DNA of 64,000 nucleotides, from contig CM072521.1 of NCBI GenBank assembly GCA_036898135.1, positions 66,833,740 to 66,897,739 of the forward strand, read 5' to 3'. Below, one piece after another: positions 53,821 to 64,000 of this stretch (position 1 is its first letter; each line of letters begins with the position of its first letter). This stretch comes from Oncomelania hupensis (taxonomy: Eukaryota; Mollusca; Gastropoda; Littorinimorpha; Pomatiopsidae). The translations under genes were made by a program, and so were the position numbers. The notes under the pieces are model-generated. The model was given only the letters and a program-made list of their open reading frames with translations. It ran no database searches and was not told where the DNA came from.

Positions 53821-53821
53821 T

Positions 53822-53823
53822 AA

Positions 53824-53895
<72 letters not shown>
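53822..53895. repeat. (AAT)n microsatellite
   Basis: About 24 units. On the minus strand it follows GGGGCCTTACAAATGACGAA, so it may be the tail of a minus-strand element. Confidence 0.9.
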
Positions 53896-53896
<1 letters not shown>

Positions 53897-54577
53897 TTCG
53901 TCATTTGTAAGGCCCCTTAGCCTAAGGATCAAGGCGCGCAAGGGGTTGGGGGAATGGGAAGACAAGACAGACAAAACTGGACAAAAGATACATAATATAC
54001 ATATGTACAAAATACAGTTGAACAACTATGAAAAACACAAGCACGCACACCTGCTTACACTCTCTTGTAAATGATTAATTGAAATATTCTCTAAAAAGGT
54101 ATGTTTTCAACTGTGATTTAAAAGAGGAAACGGAGGAAGAATGTCTAATCTTGTATGGAAGGGAATTCCAGAGTTGAGGACCAAAGACAGGTAGAGAGCG
54201 GTAACCATGCGATTGTTGTTGAAGCGGTTCTGTCTAAGAAGACGTGTGTACTTCAAAATAATGTACTTCACGAATATAAGTGCAAAAAAAAATGGTTTGT
54301 ATAGATCTCTATGTGTTTGAGAATGACGAAGCATGAGACCAAACTTGGTGACCCAAAATCGATAGTCTAGCACTCCAAAATGTTCATCGAGATGGCCAAA
54401 AAATCCATATTAAAAATATATTTGCTTGAACAAAAAAGAACACAGATGGTTTTGATCTTTTATTTAGTACACAGATTGATAACAAATACCAAGTGTTTTA
54501 GAATGACGAAGCACAAATTTGGTGGCCCAAAACCGATAGTCTAAAACTCCAAAAAGTTCATCCCGGCAAAAATTTAT
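53896..54577. repeat. Unassigned repeat with an internal duplication
   Basis: About 80 bp containing GAATGACGAAGCA...GACCCAAAATCGATAGTCTA and CTCCAAAATGTTCATC (54318-54390) is repeated with changes at 54500-54565. The stretch GGGAATTCCAGAGTTGAGGA (about 54161) is of a type often seen in antisense LINE ends. No family call. Confidence 0.45.
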
Positions 54578-55125
54578 AACCAAAAGTGATGACAAGCGGC
54601 TGGGGCCATGGTGTAGCCATTCCCTACTCTGCCAGATCTTGTTACAGATAATGGTAAGGGCGTCAATCATTGCTTCTCCTTCTGCTTTAAGCAATTCTGC
54701 GGGTATGTTGTCCACTCCAGCTGACTTCCCCTTCTTCAGCGATTGCACTGCTGCTTCAACTTCTTGGAGAATTGAGAAAATTTCTTCTTTTTCTCTGTTC
54801 TGGGGACGTGCTAGCTGTTCTGGGGACGTGCTAAAACTGATGGGCCTCCGTTTAGTGTGTAGTTGTAAAGGTCAGAGCAGTACTCTGTCCATCTATCCAA
54901 GACTTCTTGTTCTTCTGTAAGGCACATACCAGACTTGCTTTGAATCGTGGAGACCTTGGGCTGGTTAACACTTGTCAGCCGCTTCACAGTCTGGTAGGCC
55001 TTCTTGCTGTTGTTCTTGTTAAGACTGCTCTATATTTCCTGGCTTTGATCTTCTGTCCAGTTCTACTTTGTTGTTCGCATGCCTTTTCGGATGTCACTGT
55101 TGATTTTTCATCATTTTCCTGGAGC
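54578..55125 (-). mobile_element. RTE-like LINE, internal fragment (copy 7)
   Basis: The minus strand reads SLKKGKSAGVDNIPAELLK, then ALTIICNKIWQSREW, preceded by the KAYQTVKRL-type segment. This is the N-terminal RT region; neither endonuclease nor the 3' end is present. Confidence 0.8.
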
Positions 55126-55384
55126 GCACCATATCAGATTCCATTTTCAATCACGATTACCGCTTGGTGGCGCTGGCAGTTTTCGGTTTCGCGTGTCTGT
55201 GAGTTGTGCTCCTTCTTTGTGAAACTAAACTTTTTTTGATACGTCTTACGAATGCACGTACTTTTATACACACGCATGCGCTCGCGCGCGCGTACACACA
55301 CACACACATATGCGCGCGCTCTCTCTCACACACACAAACACTATATGCACCCTATTACTTGTGTTCTTCCCCTGTAGACACTGT
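55126..55384. other. Non-coding stretch with (CA)n at 55285-55345
   Basis: No coding signal. Confidence 0.4.
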
Positions 55385-55673
55385 CACTCTTGGCCAAAAC
55401 CATTATTCATATTTCATATTCTGTCAAAAATCTTGGCGTCATCTTTGACAACACTCTCTCCATATCAGAATTTATCCCAAAACCTTTGAAACATGCAACG
55501 TTCAGTTCCGTAGAATAGGTCTTGTCCGCAAGCACCTGACCACTGACCGTGACGCTACAACCAAATTCATTTCCTCTCTTGTCCTGTCACGCTTAGACTA
55601 CTGTAACTCTCTTCTTTCTGGACTTCCTTCTTCTTATGTTCATCTGCTCCAACGTGTTCAGAACTGAGCTGCC
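55385..55673 (+). mobile_element. L2-like LINE, subfamily A, first segment
   Basis: Plus strand, broken frames: VKNLGVIFDNTLS, then the SRLDYCNSLLSGLPSSYVH-like segment and QRVQN. It is the typical stretch after the RT domain of L2-group ORF2. It stops at AACTGAGCTGCC, where an R1 element is inserted, and resumes at 56359. Confidence 0.75.
55662..55673. repeat. Target-site duplication of R1 copy h (left)
   Basis: AACTGAGCTGCC here and at 56359-56370. Confidence 0.85.
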
Positions 55674-56358
55674 ACCCCTTGGGGTCATGAGCAATCTTGC
55701 CACTGTAGATTGTTCTAACCTATAAAGGGAAAAGTGAAAGCCCCAGTTGAAAACCTGTCTTTCCTTTATAGGCAAGACCTATTTACTGCGGCAACAGTAC
55801 CCCCCCCCACCCACCCCCACCCCCGTTGGAGTGCCGGGGGTTTCAGTATAAATAGTGTCCCCACTTTCTGGAAATTTAGTGCTTTAAATTCCCACTGTCG
55901 CTGTCTTCCTCATTTGCTCTTCTTCGCTAGATCAATGACCTACCTTTTTTCTTGAAAACCCTTCCTGGACAAGACTCCTTGTTTGTGTATGGGGTCTGTT
56001 GGATCAGCTTGGGAGTGTTGGACGCTTTCTGCCGGGTGGTCACTGGGGCTTCCTATGATGTTCTTATTTCGCAATGTAGGCATTTTATATGTTTGTGTTT
56101 TGTTGATGATTTATAATGATGTTTGTATTCTATTTTGTTTTTGTAACCGGGGGTTCGAGTAGTTGGGGTCAAGCCTCAGCCGTCCCCTGCGTGGGATGTC
56201 TTTATTGTAAAGTGACTGGCCGGTGGAGGGCATTCAATTTTCCCACTAGGGTTGTTTCAGCAGATCTTTTATGCGGATCGGGGGTTGTCCGGTCCTGATT
56301 TGGCTCGGAAGAGTCCGCTGGACCTAAAGCAACAATCAATCAATCAATCAATCAATCA
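55674..56358 (+). mobile_element. Short retroposon family R1, copy h, with 12-bp target duplication
   Basis: Its ends are fixed by the AACTGAGCTGCC duplication, giving a 685-bp insertion from ACCCCTTGGGGTCATG to the (CAAT)n tail. It contains a 5' segment (55690-55800) not seen in the shorter copies, then the standard CCCCGTTGGAGTGCCGG, GTATAAATAG and 3' GGCTCGGAAGAGTCCGCTGG. It disrupts LINE subfamily A. Confidence 0.9.
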
Positions 56359-56370
56359 AACTGAGCTGCC

Positions 56371-56446
56371 CGTCTGGTTCTCAAAATGAAAAAAATCTGA
56401 CCATATCACACTCGTCCTACATTCTTTCCACTGGCTTCCTGCATAG
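56371..56446 (+). mobile_element. L2-like LINE, subfamily A, second segment
   Basis: CGTCTGGTTCTCAAAATGAA...CATTCTTTCCACTGGCTTCC (ARLVL...HSFHWLP) continues segment one. It is cut at about 56446 by the subfamily-B LINE. Confidence 0.75.
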
Positions 56447-58148
56447 ACCTGTTTCAAACCTCTCCTTCCTGTCCAAAGTCATAGAAAAAATTGTTCTCAA
56501 ACAACTGTTTGCCTACCTATATGATAACGCTTTACTTTGCCCCAACCAGTCTGCCTACCGACCCTTCCACAGCACTGAGACAGCCCTCCTAAAGGTAACC
56601 AATGATCTGTTGCTTGCCTTAGATAATGGTAACGTCTCCGTTCTCACCTTATTAGACCTCTCAGCCGCCTTTGACACAGTCGACCATCACATTCTCTTTA
56701 ACACTCTTCAACACTACTTTGGAATCTCTGGCTCGGTCCTGGCTTGGTTCCACTCATATCTTTCCGACATATCACAAGCAGTCACTGTCGATGGCTGTTT
56801 CTCCAGCACAGCAGACTTGGTGTGCGGCGTGCCTCAGGGTTCCGTTTTAGGGCCGGTGTTATTCACTCTGTACACCAAGCCACTGCTTCTCCTGCTTAGA
56901 AAGCATGCTGTTGAGAGTCAGTCATTTGCAGACGACACACAACTGTCTAAATCCACCGCCCCCTCTCTCATTAATTCCACTGTTCAGACTTTGGAGAACT
57001 GCATCACAGACATCAAGTCATGGATGACACTCAACAAGCTTAAGCTTAATGACGATAAAACCGAAGCCCTCCTCATTCACAAGCACAACACCTCCTCCTC
57101 CTCACTCTCGCCCCATCCCAACATCGCTTATAGTAGGGACAACAAACATTCAGTTCTCATCCTCAGCAAGAAATCTCGGCTACATTCTCTCCGATGACCT
57201 GTCCCTCAACCACATCTCCAACGTCTGTCGCTCTGCATACACGGCCATACGCCAAATCAGCTCCTTTCGCCACTATCTTACAGTCCCTGCCACCAAAACC
57301 CTAGTCTGCGCTCTCGTCCTTTCTCGTCTTGACTATTGCAACTCTCTCCTTGCTGGCTCCCCGAAACACATCATTGACAAACTACAAAAGGTTCAGAACT
57401 CAGCAGCTAGACTAGTATTCCGAGCTAAGAAACGCGATCACATCACACCTCTACTACATTCCCTTCACTGGCTTCCTGTGCAAGCACGCATAGAGTACAA
57501 ACTCTCTGTTCTCTTTTACAACCTCTTCACAGATTCTTGTCCTTCCTACCTTGCTGATCTACTGTCTGTCTACTCCCCTTCACGCACTTTAAGATCTTCT
57601 GCTGACACTCGCACACTCAAGGTTCCCGTCACCCGCACTAAGACATACGGCCAACGTGCATTCGTTTACTCCGCACCTAAGCAGTGGAATTCCCTTCCCT
57701 CCCATATCCGCAACATACAATCAACACAAGCATTCAAAAAGGCCCTCAAAACCCACCTCTTCAAACTGCATTATTCAGATTGATTTGTATCCCGCTGCCA
57801 TTCTCTCATCTTTTGTCTATGTCTGATCCGTAAGTGTATAAACGGCTGTAAATATTTATACTGTTTTTCTTCCTGGGCCTAACCGGGCATATAAATAGCT
57901 GTGAATAGGTTTTTGCTATTCTATTTTCTGTCTTTTTTGTCATTTGTGTATATAGTTGTAAATAGTATATTTTTGTCTTTTTTGTAATTTATGTACATAG
58001 TTGTAAATAGTCTGTACCTTTACTGTCCCGTCTTTTGGTGTATTGTAGCAAAAGTGATGTTTCATCGAGTGCATGTATTTATATGTAATGACTATGTAAA
58101 GCGTGGTGAGTCTGGTCATAGGCTGGAGTACCCGCTATATAAAAATCC

Positions 58149-58150
<2 letters not shown>
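56447..58150 (+). mobile_element. L2-like LINE, subfamily B, RT domain to 3' end, nested in subfamily A
   Basis: A frame from 56447 to 57197 reads PVSNLSFLSKVIEKIVLKQL, LLDLSAAFDTVDHHILF, GVPQGSVLGPVLFTLYTKPL and SFADDTQLSKS (catalytic FADD). The C-terminal part continues in another frame (57049-57783): LVLSRLDYCNSLLAGSP, HWLPVQARIEYKL and AFVYSAPKQWNSLPSHIRN, ending in a stop. One frameshift lies near 57160. The 3' untranslated region matches 17.86-18.23 kb and ends before (ATT)n. The N-terminal endonuclease is missing. Confidence 0.88.

Positions 58151-58234
<84 letters not shown>
58151..58234. repeat. (ATT)n tail of the subfamily-B LINE
   Basis: About 28 ATT units between the LINE 3' end and the resumption of subfamily A. 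Confidence 0.9.
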
Positions 58235-58800
58235 CTCAGAGAATTACCTATAAAATCTGTACTTTCTGTTACAAGTGCGTCCATGGATTAGCCCCTTCCT
58301 ACCTCACCCAGAACATTCATCTCTACAAGCCATCTAGAAATCTTCGTTCTTCCTCTGACACCCTCATGCTACAAACACCCCGCTACAAACACTCCTCTGC
58401 AGGCTGTTGATCCTTCTCAGTGCTTGGCCTTCAACTTGGAACTCTCTTCCTCTCTCTCTTTGCAGCTCTCCGAACATAGCCACTTTCAAGTCAAAACCTG
58501 AAACTCATCTCTTCCTTAAAAATGTCTGATTTCGCCTCCTATCTGTATCACCATCATCATTCCTTCTTTTCTGATTTAAACCACCGCCGTCACACCGAAC
58601 ACTCCCAACTCTCTCACTCCTTAGCTGCTCTCCTCCTCCCCATCCCTCATCTTTTATAGTTTACTTGTAAATATTCTTTTTCATGCTTGTATTATGTCTT
58701 TGCATAATTTATTAGTGTATCATTTTTGTTTCACTTCTTTTCGTAGGCGTTTCGATGTTAACGTTAAGTATATGTGCGTGAGAACTGCACTTTAAAATTA
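58235..58800 (+). mobile_element. L2-like LINE, subfamily A, third segment and 3' end
   Basis: QRITYKICTFCYKCVHGLAP and PSRNLRSSSDTLMLQTPRYK continue directly from HSFHWLP at 56446, followed by a decayed C-terminus and 3' untranslated region to about 58800. The element is therefore interrupted twice, by R1 copy h and by the subfamily-B LINE. Confidence 0.8.
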
Positions 58801-58977
<177 letters not shown>

Positions 58978-59385
58978 GACACTGTATACACATGTATACA
59001 TTATGATCACAGTACTACTGTATCACGAATATTAATACTGCCATTGCAGCATTATATAATTTATACACAAAACTAGACGGCTGACTAAGCATCCCTTCAA
59101 ACGGTGAAGTCGGCATTTTATTGATTGTTTCGTTGTCTGTCAGTCATTATTTTTGCTGTCTTTCAATCACACACGCTCTCTCTCTCCCCCCTCTCTCTCT
59201 CTAACACACACACACACTCCCCCCCTCTCTCTCTCTCTCTCTTTCTCTCTCACACACACACACAAACACGCAGTCACCCTTCTGTTGTGTTGATCTCGAT
59301 TTACAATAATCCAATCGCTGAAGTTTGACAAGACGCAGTGTAGTCAGCCTATATCAGCGTGTGAATATTTCATATTACCAAAGAG
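58978..59385. other. Non-coding stretch with CT/CA microsatellites (59160-59270)
   Basis: Interrupted CT and CA runs; no coding signal. Confidence 0.5.
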
Positions 59386-59576
59386 GGGCCGGGTAGCTCA
59401 GTTGGTAAGAGCGTCTTGCTAGTAACCAAAAGGTCGCTGGTTCGAATCCCGGATTGGTCAACGTGTGATCATATTATTTTCCCCTTTACCAATAACTGGC
59501 CCGCTGGTGTCAGTATAAATCGGTCCAGTAGTCACCTATATGCGAAAGTGTCGTGTGACTATAATCTACATACAAA
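59386..59576 (+). mobile_element. tRNA-derived SINE (family S2)
   Basis: The head GGGCCGGGTAGCTCAGTTGG has an A-box and GGTTCGAATCCCGG (about 59438) a B-box. It is followed by GCTGGTGTC...GTGTCGTGTGAC as in the 43.8-kb copy. The acceptor stem does not pair, so it is not a tRNA gene. Confidence 0.8.
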
Positions 59577-59611
59577 CAAACATATTACCAGGAGATGTAT
59601 CTTTCTAGCAT

Positions 59612-60752
59612 CATTCTAGCATTTCCCCAGAACAGAGAAGAAGAAATCCTCCCAATTCTCCGGGAAGAAGTTGAGGCAGCAGTGAAATCGTTGAAGAAGG
59701 GGAAGTCAGCGGGCGTGAACAACATACACTTGCAGAATTGCTTCAAGCAGCAGGAGAAGCGATGATTGACGCCCTCACCATTATCTGTAACAAGATTTGG
59801 CAGAGTTGGGGAGTGGCCTACACCATGGACCCAGTCGCTTGTCATCACTCTTCCCAAAAATGGTAACCTTCTGGAGTGTGAAATCTAGCGTACCATTAGG
59901 CTTAGCCTCATCAGCCATCCCAGCAAAGTTCTACTGGAAAAAAAAACACAAAAAACTCAACAGGTTGAAACACCAAACTGAACAAATCATAGCTGAAGAA
60001 CAAGCAGGATTCAGGGCAGGGCGAAGTACCACTGAGCCGATTTTCAACCTCAGAATAATCTGCGAAAAATACCTCGGCACCAACAACATCTATATCATGT
60101 GTTTGTAGACTTCAAGAGGTTCATGAGGGTTGCTGAGCACAAATAAAGACGGAGTTTGCTGGTTAATAGATCGTCTGTGGTGCCCCAACGACTTTCCAGT
60201 TACGGGTTAGGATAGGATAGACTTCAAGAAAGCGTTTGGCCGAGTCGGGCATGCAGCTCTGTGGGCAGCCATGTGAGTGTACATCAGCCCTAACATTAAT
60301 GAAGTCATCAAAAGCCTGTATGACAAGGCTACCAGTGCAGTCCTCCATAACAGCGCTATCGAGAACTGGTTCCGATTAACAATCGGTGTGCGTCAAGGAT
60401 GCCTGCTCTTTTCAACACTTTGTAGCATCTTCCTAGAGCGCACCATGTCACACAAGCCATTGGACAACACGATGACATGCTCACAATGGTGAAGAAACTG
60501 AAACTCCGATGTTATGGCCACGTCACCAGAGCATCAGGCCTTGCAAAGACCATCTTGCAAGGCACGGTGCAAGGAAACAGAAGAAGAAGGAGACAGAAAA
60601 AGATGTGGAAGGACAACATTCGAGAATGGACTGGCTTAACACTGAGCAAAGCCATGAGGGTTGCCGAGGACAGAGAAAGATGGAGTACGCTGGTTAAACG
60701 ATTATCTGTGGTGCCCCAACGACTTTCGAGTTACGGGATAGGATAGGGTAGC
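59612..60752 (+). mobile_element. RTE-like LINE (copy 8), interrupted by a truncated sister copy
   Basis: Plus strand: EEEILPILREEVEAAVKSLK, KGKSAG, EEQAGFRAGRSTTEPIFNLR and VDFK (to 60116). After the insert it resumes DFKKAFGRVGHAALWAA, LYDKATSAVLHNSAIENWFR and IGVRQGCLL to FLERTMS (60448). An internal deletion then leads to the 3' end (HKPLDN, KLRCYGHVTRASGLAKTIL, VPQRLSSYGIG) and the GGATAGGATAGG tail. It is frame-damaged. Confidence 0.85.
60117..60217 (+). mobile_element. 101-bp truncated RTE-like insertion with 11-bp target duplication
   Basis: TAGACTTCAAG lies at 60106-60116 and again at 60218-60228. Between them is just the last 100 bp of the same LINE family (RFMRVAEH..., VPQRLSSYGLG, GGATA tail). 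Confidence 0.85.
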
Positions 60753-61089
60753 ATAGGTATCTTTCCACCACAGAAGGAAGAGGCCAGTCTAAGTCGGGAC
60801 CCTGTGAGCCTACGCTTGATAAGAACTCTTGACAGTGTGAGGGAAGGGCATGGCAGCTAGTCTTTCAACTGGCAGTGCAGCGAGGAGGCAGGGCTAGAAA
60901 TAGCGATGATAAGAGAGAGATGGGGGCAGGTTTCGCTGAAAAGCGCATTCCGTTCTTGTTAACGCTGGAGCTATAAAATCTGGTCTGCCTTGATAGAAGA
61001 ACAGTTGTAAGCTTGTTTATCAGCTTACACTCAAAGATACTATCACAACTCAAAGATACTACTGCGTTTTCAGCGAATGCGTCTCCTAA
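60753..61089. other. Non-coding stretch, nothing recognised
   Basis: No signal except CTCAAAGATACTA repeated twice (about 61030 and 61050). Confidence 0.4.
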
Positions 61090-62010
61090 TTCCTATCCTA
61101 TCCTATCCTGTCCCGTAACCCGAAGGTCGTAGGGGCACCACAGATGATCGTTTAACCAGCATACTCCATCTTTCTCTGTCCTCAGCAGCCCTGATGGCTT
61201 CGCTCAGTGTCAAACCAGTCCATTCTCGAATGTTGTCCTCCCACCTCTTTTTCGGTCTCCCTCTTCTTCTACCTCCTTGCACTGTGCCTTGCAGAATAGT
61301 CTTTGCAAGGCCTGATGATCTGGTGACGTGGCCATACCACCGAAGTTTCCGTTTCTTCACCACTGTTAGCAGGTCATCGTGTTGTCCAATGGCTTGTGTG
61401 ATGGTCTGTCGGACTTCGTCGTTGGTGATGTGTTGGGTATAGGAAATGCCCAGAAGTCTTCTGTAGCACCTCATCTCCATGCTTTGTATTCTTCGTTGGA
61501 GATCTGCTGTGAGGGTCCATGCTTCGCAAGCATATAGGAAGATGGAGATGACAAGGGAGCGCAGCAGTCTTACTTTGGAATGTAGACTGATGGTCCTGTC
61601 TTTCCAAATGGGCTTCAACCTTGTCAGGGCAGCAGTTGTTTGTGCGATCCTGGAGAGGACTTCCTGTCGGGACCCATTGTCTGATACAATGGCTCCTAAA
61701 TATTTGAAGCTATGCACTGTGTCGAGGGATTGGCCTTGGACTTTGATGTCCGTATTGATGCCATTGGTGTTGTTGGTCATCATTTTGGTCTTCTCTGCAC
61801 TTATTTCCATTCCATAGGCTTTGGAGGTGGTGTCAAGCCTCTGTACCAGCTGTTCAAGTTCTTGTTCCTCTCCAGCCAATCCATCAATGTCATCTGCAAA
61901 ACGAAGATTGGAGATTGCTCTACCCCCTATGCTGACTGTGCCTTCATGGTCTGCAAGAGCATCCGACATGATGCGCTCTAGGAAGATGTTGAAGAGTGTT
62001 GGAGAGAGTA
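61090..62010 (-). mobile_element. RTE-like LINE, 3' part with intact 288-codon frame (copy 10)
   Basis: The minus-strand frame 61969-61103 is uninterrupted from MSDALADHEGTVSIGGRAIS and FADDIDGLAGEEQELEQL through KAYGMEISAEKTKMMTNNTN, FLYACEAWTLTADLQRRIQ and RRGRPKKRWEDNIREWTGLT to the natural stop, then a CCTATCC tail. It is the best-preserved C-terminus of the family and close to copy 4, suggesting recent amplification. The 5' end is truncated at about 62010. Confidence 0.88.
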
Positions 62011-63180
62011 ATTAATTACTCGTAACAGAAGAAAACGAATTTTGTCTCCCCACACACAAAACAAACTATCCGTAGCTTTTGGGGATCTTCTGACCATCAC
62101 CTTCATAAAACTGATCAACTTTGGCTGTTTTAATTGCTTTGCTTTTCCATTTTTGTTTAACCTGCATGCTACCTCCATCACCCTCACCCTCACCATCATC
62201 ACCACCACAGCAGCCACGTATTGCGATACATGTATTGGCTATTTACACACATTTAAACACATCTTGTAACAGTTGGATCCATCAGGACAATAATGTATCT
62301 TCTCTGGGTGTTTCGAGTTATTTTTATTCTGCACGTGCCGTCATCAAGGTGTGTCCTGTCGACAAGAGTGCAAGATCTCTGCTTTGCCGAAATAAATTGT
62401 CAAGATCAGGATAAATCCTGTCAGCATGGACATCACAGGATCAATCTTGTCTGCAAAGACGTTACAGATTCAGTCTTCAGCGGTTTTCAGCAAGGACTTC
62501 ACAGGACCCGCACAGTCCGTAGTGCACTCTAGTAAGGGAGTGGCGCTGTGTGAAAGTTATGGTTTTTGAATGCTGATGAGCTGCTGCAGACAATCTTCAC
62601 TGTTAAACTACAGTTGCTCTGTCCTAAACCTTATTAAAGGTGGGTGCTACGTGTGAGACGTGCACGAGAGATCCGATCGTTTGGTTTTGCAAAGCATGCA
62701 ATAACAGAATGTATTTACCTTTGATTTGATTTCGCGTTGTTGTTAGAAGAAGCTTTGCATAATGTTAATTTTTGTTGGTCGATATTATTGGAAAATGTTC
62801 TAGAATTACTTGTTTACTATTGATCGAAGCATGTAGATATATCTAGTAATAGCTCAAGAGATTCTTCTAACCCAAAGTTATATGGCGTAAGACAGTGCAT
62901 AGTTCCGGTGACGAGTTTTATTCTGATTTGCTGTTATTGCGTCACGCTGGAATGTTCGGACTTTCTCTCGATGATAGAGGGACTATATTAGCGGTGCACT
63001 GTGTCGTCGTGAAAGGAAGAATGATGAATCGATCATCACTTGATCATCATCAGCTGAACAGAGACAGTCAAGGACGGGCATGTCAGCTCAGGACGAGGTG
63101 GCGCAAGCTCATAGGAGGTTGGCATCGCCAGGAGTCTGTCTTCCTTTTCGAACTCCAGCATTTGCTGAGGTGTTGGGCAC
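62011..63180. other. Non-coding stretch, nothing recognised
   Basis: Short frames only. Phrases such as TCAAGATCAGGATAAATCCTGTC and ATCACAGGATCAATCTTGTC (62398-62450) suggest local short repeats. Confidence 0.4.
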
Positions 63181-63185
63181 CTTCC

Positions 63186-63345
63186 TTTTCTACCACCTGC
63201 CAACCTGCATTTCCACTGCGGCGGTTCCTGTTCAGCTTGCCTAGCCGACCTGCGTTTTCCACTGCGGCGGTTCCTGTTCAGCACGCCTAGCCGACCTGCG
63301 TTTTCCACTGCGTCGGTTGCCGACCAGCATTTTCTACTGCGGCGG
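63186..63345. repeat. Tandem repeat, about 3.5 copies of a 45-bp GC-rich unit
   Basis: GCGTTTTCCACTGCGGCGGT + TCCTGTTCAGC...CGCCTAGCCGACCT recurs with small changes. Confidence 0.85.
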
Positions 63346-64000
63346 TCCTTAGAATAGGCTTAGACTTTCGAGCTCACACCTGCTCACGGAGACGTTCAGT
63401 CCCACAGACGCCCAGCATGCAGAGATGAGGAGGACGCACCGTCGGTATGGTACGAAGGCCTACCCGGCGGTGGCAGAACAGAAGTCGAAGCTGCTGACGC
63501 GGACTGTGGGAGATTCCGATACGTCACTCCACCTCAACCTACACCCTTCATTTTCTACGCATAGGGCTCCGCTGGTCCCGGCGTCGGTCGTGCTGCGCGG
63601 AAGGGCCCTCCTCGCTTGACTTCCGACCGCTCGGCCCCCGGCTGCCCTCTACCTTTCTCTACGATAGGGCGACACGGGGTTCCCTGTGGAGAGTGGTGCA
63701 CCCTGCGTTTGCCTACCTACCATCACGCGGCCACTGCTTGGCTACTTCCTTGCGGGTTCATCGGCGCTTCCTTCAAAAGCCACATCGGCATACTTCCTCA
63801 GTACTGGCCCTGCGTCCTGTTTGGCACACTTGTGGCATCCTCGCTGCGCACCCATGCGCTCTCCATCTTCGGCTCTCTTACCACAGCTGCTCTTCTCCTT
63901 CATCATGATTTCTTCTACCGTTTGTAGCAGCAGCCTTCGTGCGCTCCATCTTCAAATGACTTTACCATCTGCAACATGACTTCTTCCTTCTGTGTGCTCC
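63346..64000. other. GC-rich stretch at window end, no gene recognised
   Basis: GC content rises clearly compared with the rest of the window. Plus frames of 64-103 codons lack known domains or splice-supported continuity. It could be the edge of a different element or a gene that continues outside. Confidence 0.35.

Noticed and set aside
59388..59462. tRNA gene with intact A/B boxes
   Set aside because: Acceptor strands do not pair, and the downstream body is shared with a second copy at 43.8 kb, so it is a SINE.
63425..64000. Overlapping plus-strand frames in GC-rich end of window
   Set aside because: Three frames are open at once, which reflects composition; no recognisable domain in any.

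Overview
The window is eukaryotic, repeat-dominated DNA, most likely from a marine invertebrate; a mollusc is my best guess. That guess rests on the transposon mix, the long (ATT)n/(AGT)n/(CTT)n arrays, tRNA-derived SINEs whose 3' ends carry a GCGCTATA-type motif, and intron-bearing genes. Nothing looks prokaryotic: there are no operons, no CRISPR array and no convincing free-standing RNA gene. A run of exactly 500 N (37713-38212) marks a scaffold join.

Layout. 1-6.5 kb: microsatellites, a MITE-like element (1894-2599), a SINE, and a short retroposon with a second copy of itself nested inside it in inverted orientation (4565-5775). 6.5-9.6 kb: a 3.06-kb imperfect palindrome with a SINE in each arm. 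9.6-18.3 kb: RTE-like and L2-like LINE fragments, triplet arrays, a 32-bp minisatellite (13.1-14.5 kb) and a 59/44-bp VNTR (16.3-16.8 kb). 18.86-26.94 kb: a complete LTR retrotransposon with 1.5-kb LTRs about 99.5% identical, a 5-bp target duplication and one uninterrupted 1506-codon gag-pol. Its integrase lies upstream of its reverse transcriptase, the domain order of the Gmr1 clade of Ty3/gypsy elements. 28.6-34.2 kb: the first three coding exons of a host papain-family (cathepsin L-like) cysteine protease, ending just after the active-site Cys. Introns 2 and 3 are packed with LINE debris, including an RTE-like copy with an inverted 5' piece and a nearly intact CR1-like LINE (34.4-37.6 kb). 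The exons for the catalytic His and Asn are not visible anywhere downstream.

38.4-41.9 kb: a multi-exon hAT-type transposase gene on the minus strand, with recognisable splice sites, a terminal inverted repeat at its 5' side, and frame damage at its 3' end. 42-64 kb: mostly non-coding sequence with more RTE-like copies (46.1, 51.8, 54.6, 59.6 and 61.1 kb), a nested L2-like structure (55.4-58.8 kb) containing both another LINE and a short retroposon with a 12-bp target duplication, SINEs, and microsatellites.

The only clear host gene is the protease fragment. Everything else protein-coding belongs to transposable elements. The most notable items are the intact Gmr1-type element, the large palindrome, the family of short retroposons with several resolvable target duplications, and the intron-containing hAT element.
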